This document shows, in pieces, positions 63,615 to 64,000 of a stretch of DNA of 64,000 nucleotides (positions are counted from its first letter, which is position 1; every line of letters starts with the position of its first letter). The notes under the pieces are model-generated. The model worked only from the letters and a program-made list of their open reading frames with translations, did not search any database and was not told where the DNA came from. Source of the stretch: JAXDMK01 sp963765955 (GTDB lineage Bacteria > Actinomycetota > Acidimicrobiia > Acidimicrobiales > AC-14); assembly GCA_963765955.1 (NCBI GenBank), contig CAVXYA010000002.1, positions 682,001-746,000 on the forward strand. Direction: 5' to 3'. Both the position numbers and the translations under genes were made by a program.

Positions 63615-64000
63615 ATGGAGGGACTCAACATCCCGAGAGAAGCGCTGCTTGCTCGAACGCTGGTGGAGCTGGCCGACAGTCCTGGTCACCGACTTCGACG
63701 TGGTCGAGCTCCTGACCCTCGTCGCCGACCGGTGCGTCGACGTGCTCGACGTCGCCGCCGCCGGGCTGATGCTGGTCTCCGCCGACGGGGAGCTGCGGGT
63801 GCTGGCGTCGTCCAGCGAGGCCATGCGCGTGCTGGAGCTGTTCGAGGTGCAGGCCGACGAAGGGCCCTGCGTCGACTGCTACCGCACCGGCGCACCCATC
63901 GTGAACCTGACGCTCGACGAGACCGACTCCCGGTGGCCCAGCTTCGGGCCCAAGGCGGTCGAGGCCGGCTTCCGGTCGGTGCACGCCCTGCCCATGCGGC
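63615..64000 (+). CDS. GAF-domain protein (GAF-ANTAR type), partial, one frame break
   Basis: ATG 63615 opens MEGLNIPREALLARTLVELAD. An extra base near 63680 shifts the rest, LVTDFDVVELLTLVADRCVDVLDVAAAGLML, ASSSEAMRVLELFEVQADEGPCVDCYRTGAPIVN and FRSVHALPMR. This is the GAF domain of the actinobacterial GAF-ANTAR proteins, which act in RNA-binding antitermination or signalling. The ANTAR part lies beyond the window. It is divergent from whiB. Confidence 0.82.
   Translation, partial: MEGLNIPREALLARTLVELADSPGHRLRRGRAPDPRRRPVRRRARRRRRRADAGLRRRGAAGAGVVQRGHARAGAVRGAGRRRALRRLLPHRRTHREPDARRDRLPVAQLRAQGGRGRLPVGARPAHA

Overview
The window is about 64 kb of very GC-rich DNA (roughly 70 percent or more by eye) with many GTG starts and 4-base stop/start overlaps. 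A WhiB protein, a GAF protein of the ANTAR-associated type, a DUF4032 protein and a DUF222-HNH nuclease all point to an actinobacterium. My best guess is the Acidimicrobiia, which is inference from gene content only. More than 20 single-base frame breaks, many in G or C runs and spread over about 16 otherwise well conserved genes, indicate a draft or long-read assembly with residual indel errors rather than real gene decay.

Layout. 1-34.4 kb is a nearly complete adenosylcobalamin locus, interrupted at 11.2-18.6 kb. It holds cobT (cut by the window edge), cobB, a B12 riboswitch with the cobalt importer genes cbtB-cbtA, cobO, a cobQ-FhuF-like fusion, cobN and its AAA+/VWA chelatase partner. The interruption carries a betaine/choline-type ABC importer, a YcaQ-like winged-helix protein, a Kelch lipoprotein and a DUF1996 protein. 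The main operon then runs from 18.7 to 34.4 kb: RHH-cobI, cobM, an orphan SUMT-like methylase, cbiD, cbiE-T-G(C)-H, ferredoxin, cobH, cobA, cbiM, cbiQ, cbiX-cbiO, cobC, folD-fdhD, cobU, cobS and cbiB. 34.4-39.8 kb has a membrane-anchored zinc-peptidase-like protein, metF, a PKD protein and a secreted amidase. 39.8-44.7 kb is a liv-type branched-chain amino acid ABC importer (livF, fused livM-livG, livH, binding protein). 44.9-47.6 kb has secreted and lipoprotein genes. 47.6-54.1 kb is a sulfite-oxidase-like molybdopterin enzyme with a methyltransferase, a DUF2064 transferase, an epimerase and two glycosyltransferases. 54.5-64 kb has an HNH nuclease, a Doc-type toxin-antitoxin pair, DUF4032, a duplicated-domain lipoprotein, a response regulator, a five-domain sensor/GGDEF protein, WhiB and a partial GAF protein.

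How the genes work together. Cobalt enters by CbtAB and CbiMQO. CobA makes precorrin-2. Both an early chelatase (CbiX) and a late one (CobN plus its ATPase) are present. CobI, CobJ/CbiH, CobM, CbiD, CbiE-T and CobH build the ring, CobB/CobQ amidate it, CobO adenosylates it, and CobC, CbiB, CobU, CobT and CobS finish the nucleotide loop. I see no precorrin-6A reductase (CobK/CbiJ) and no CbiG N-terminal domain.

The most unusual signal is a set of short (about 40-50 bp), stop-free imperfect palindromes sitting at gene junctions and inside genes, mostly in the B12 locus. One family (AACYGGTGAC...GTCACCRGTT) has five copies in two arrays. The array at the start of the chelatase gene repeats every 63 bp, exactly 21 codons, in frame. 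A second family (TCGAxTGTGCA...) lies in cobA and, 15 kb away, at the livM-livG fusion point. Other palindromes lie at the cobQ-FhuF and folD-fdhD fusion points and between cobU and cobS. Such elements seem to have lengthened or fused proteins without breaking the reading frame. A second candidate novelty is a ribbon-helix-helix DNA-binding domain fused to the precorrin-2 methyltransferase CobI, directly behind a possible operator.
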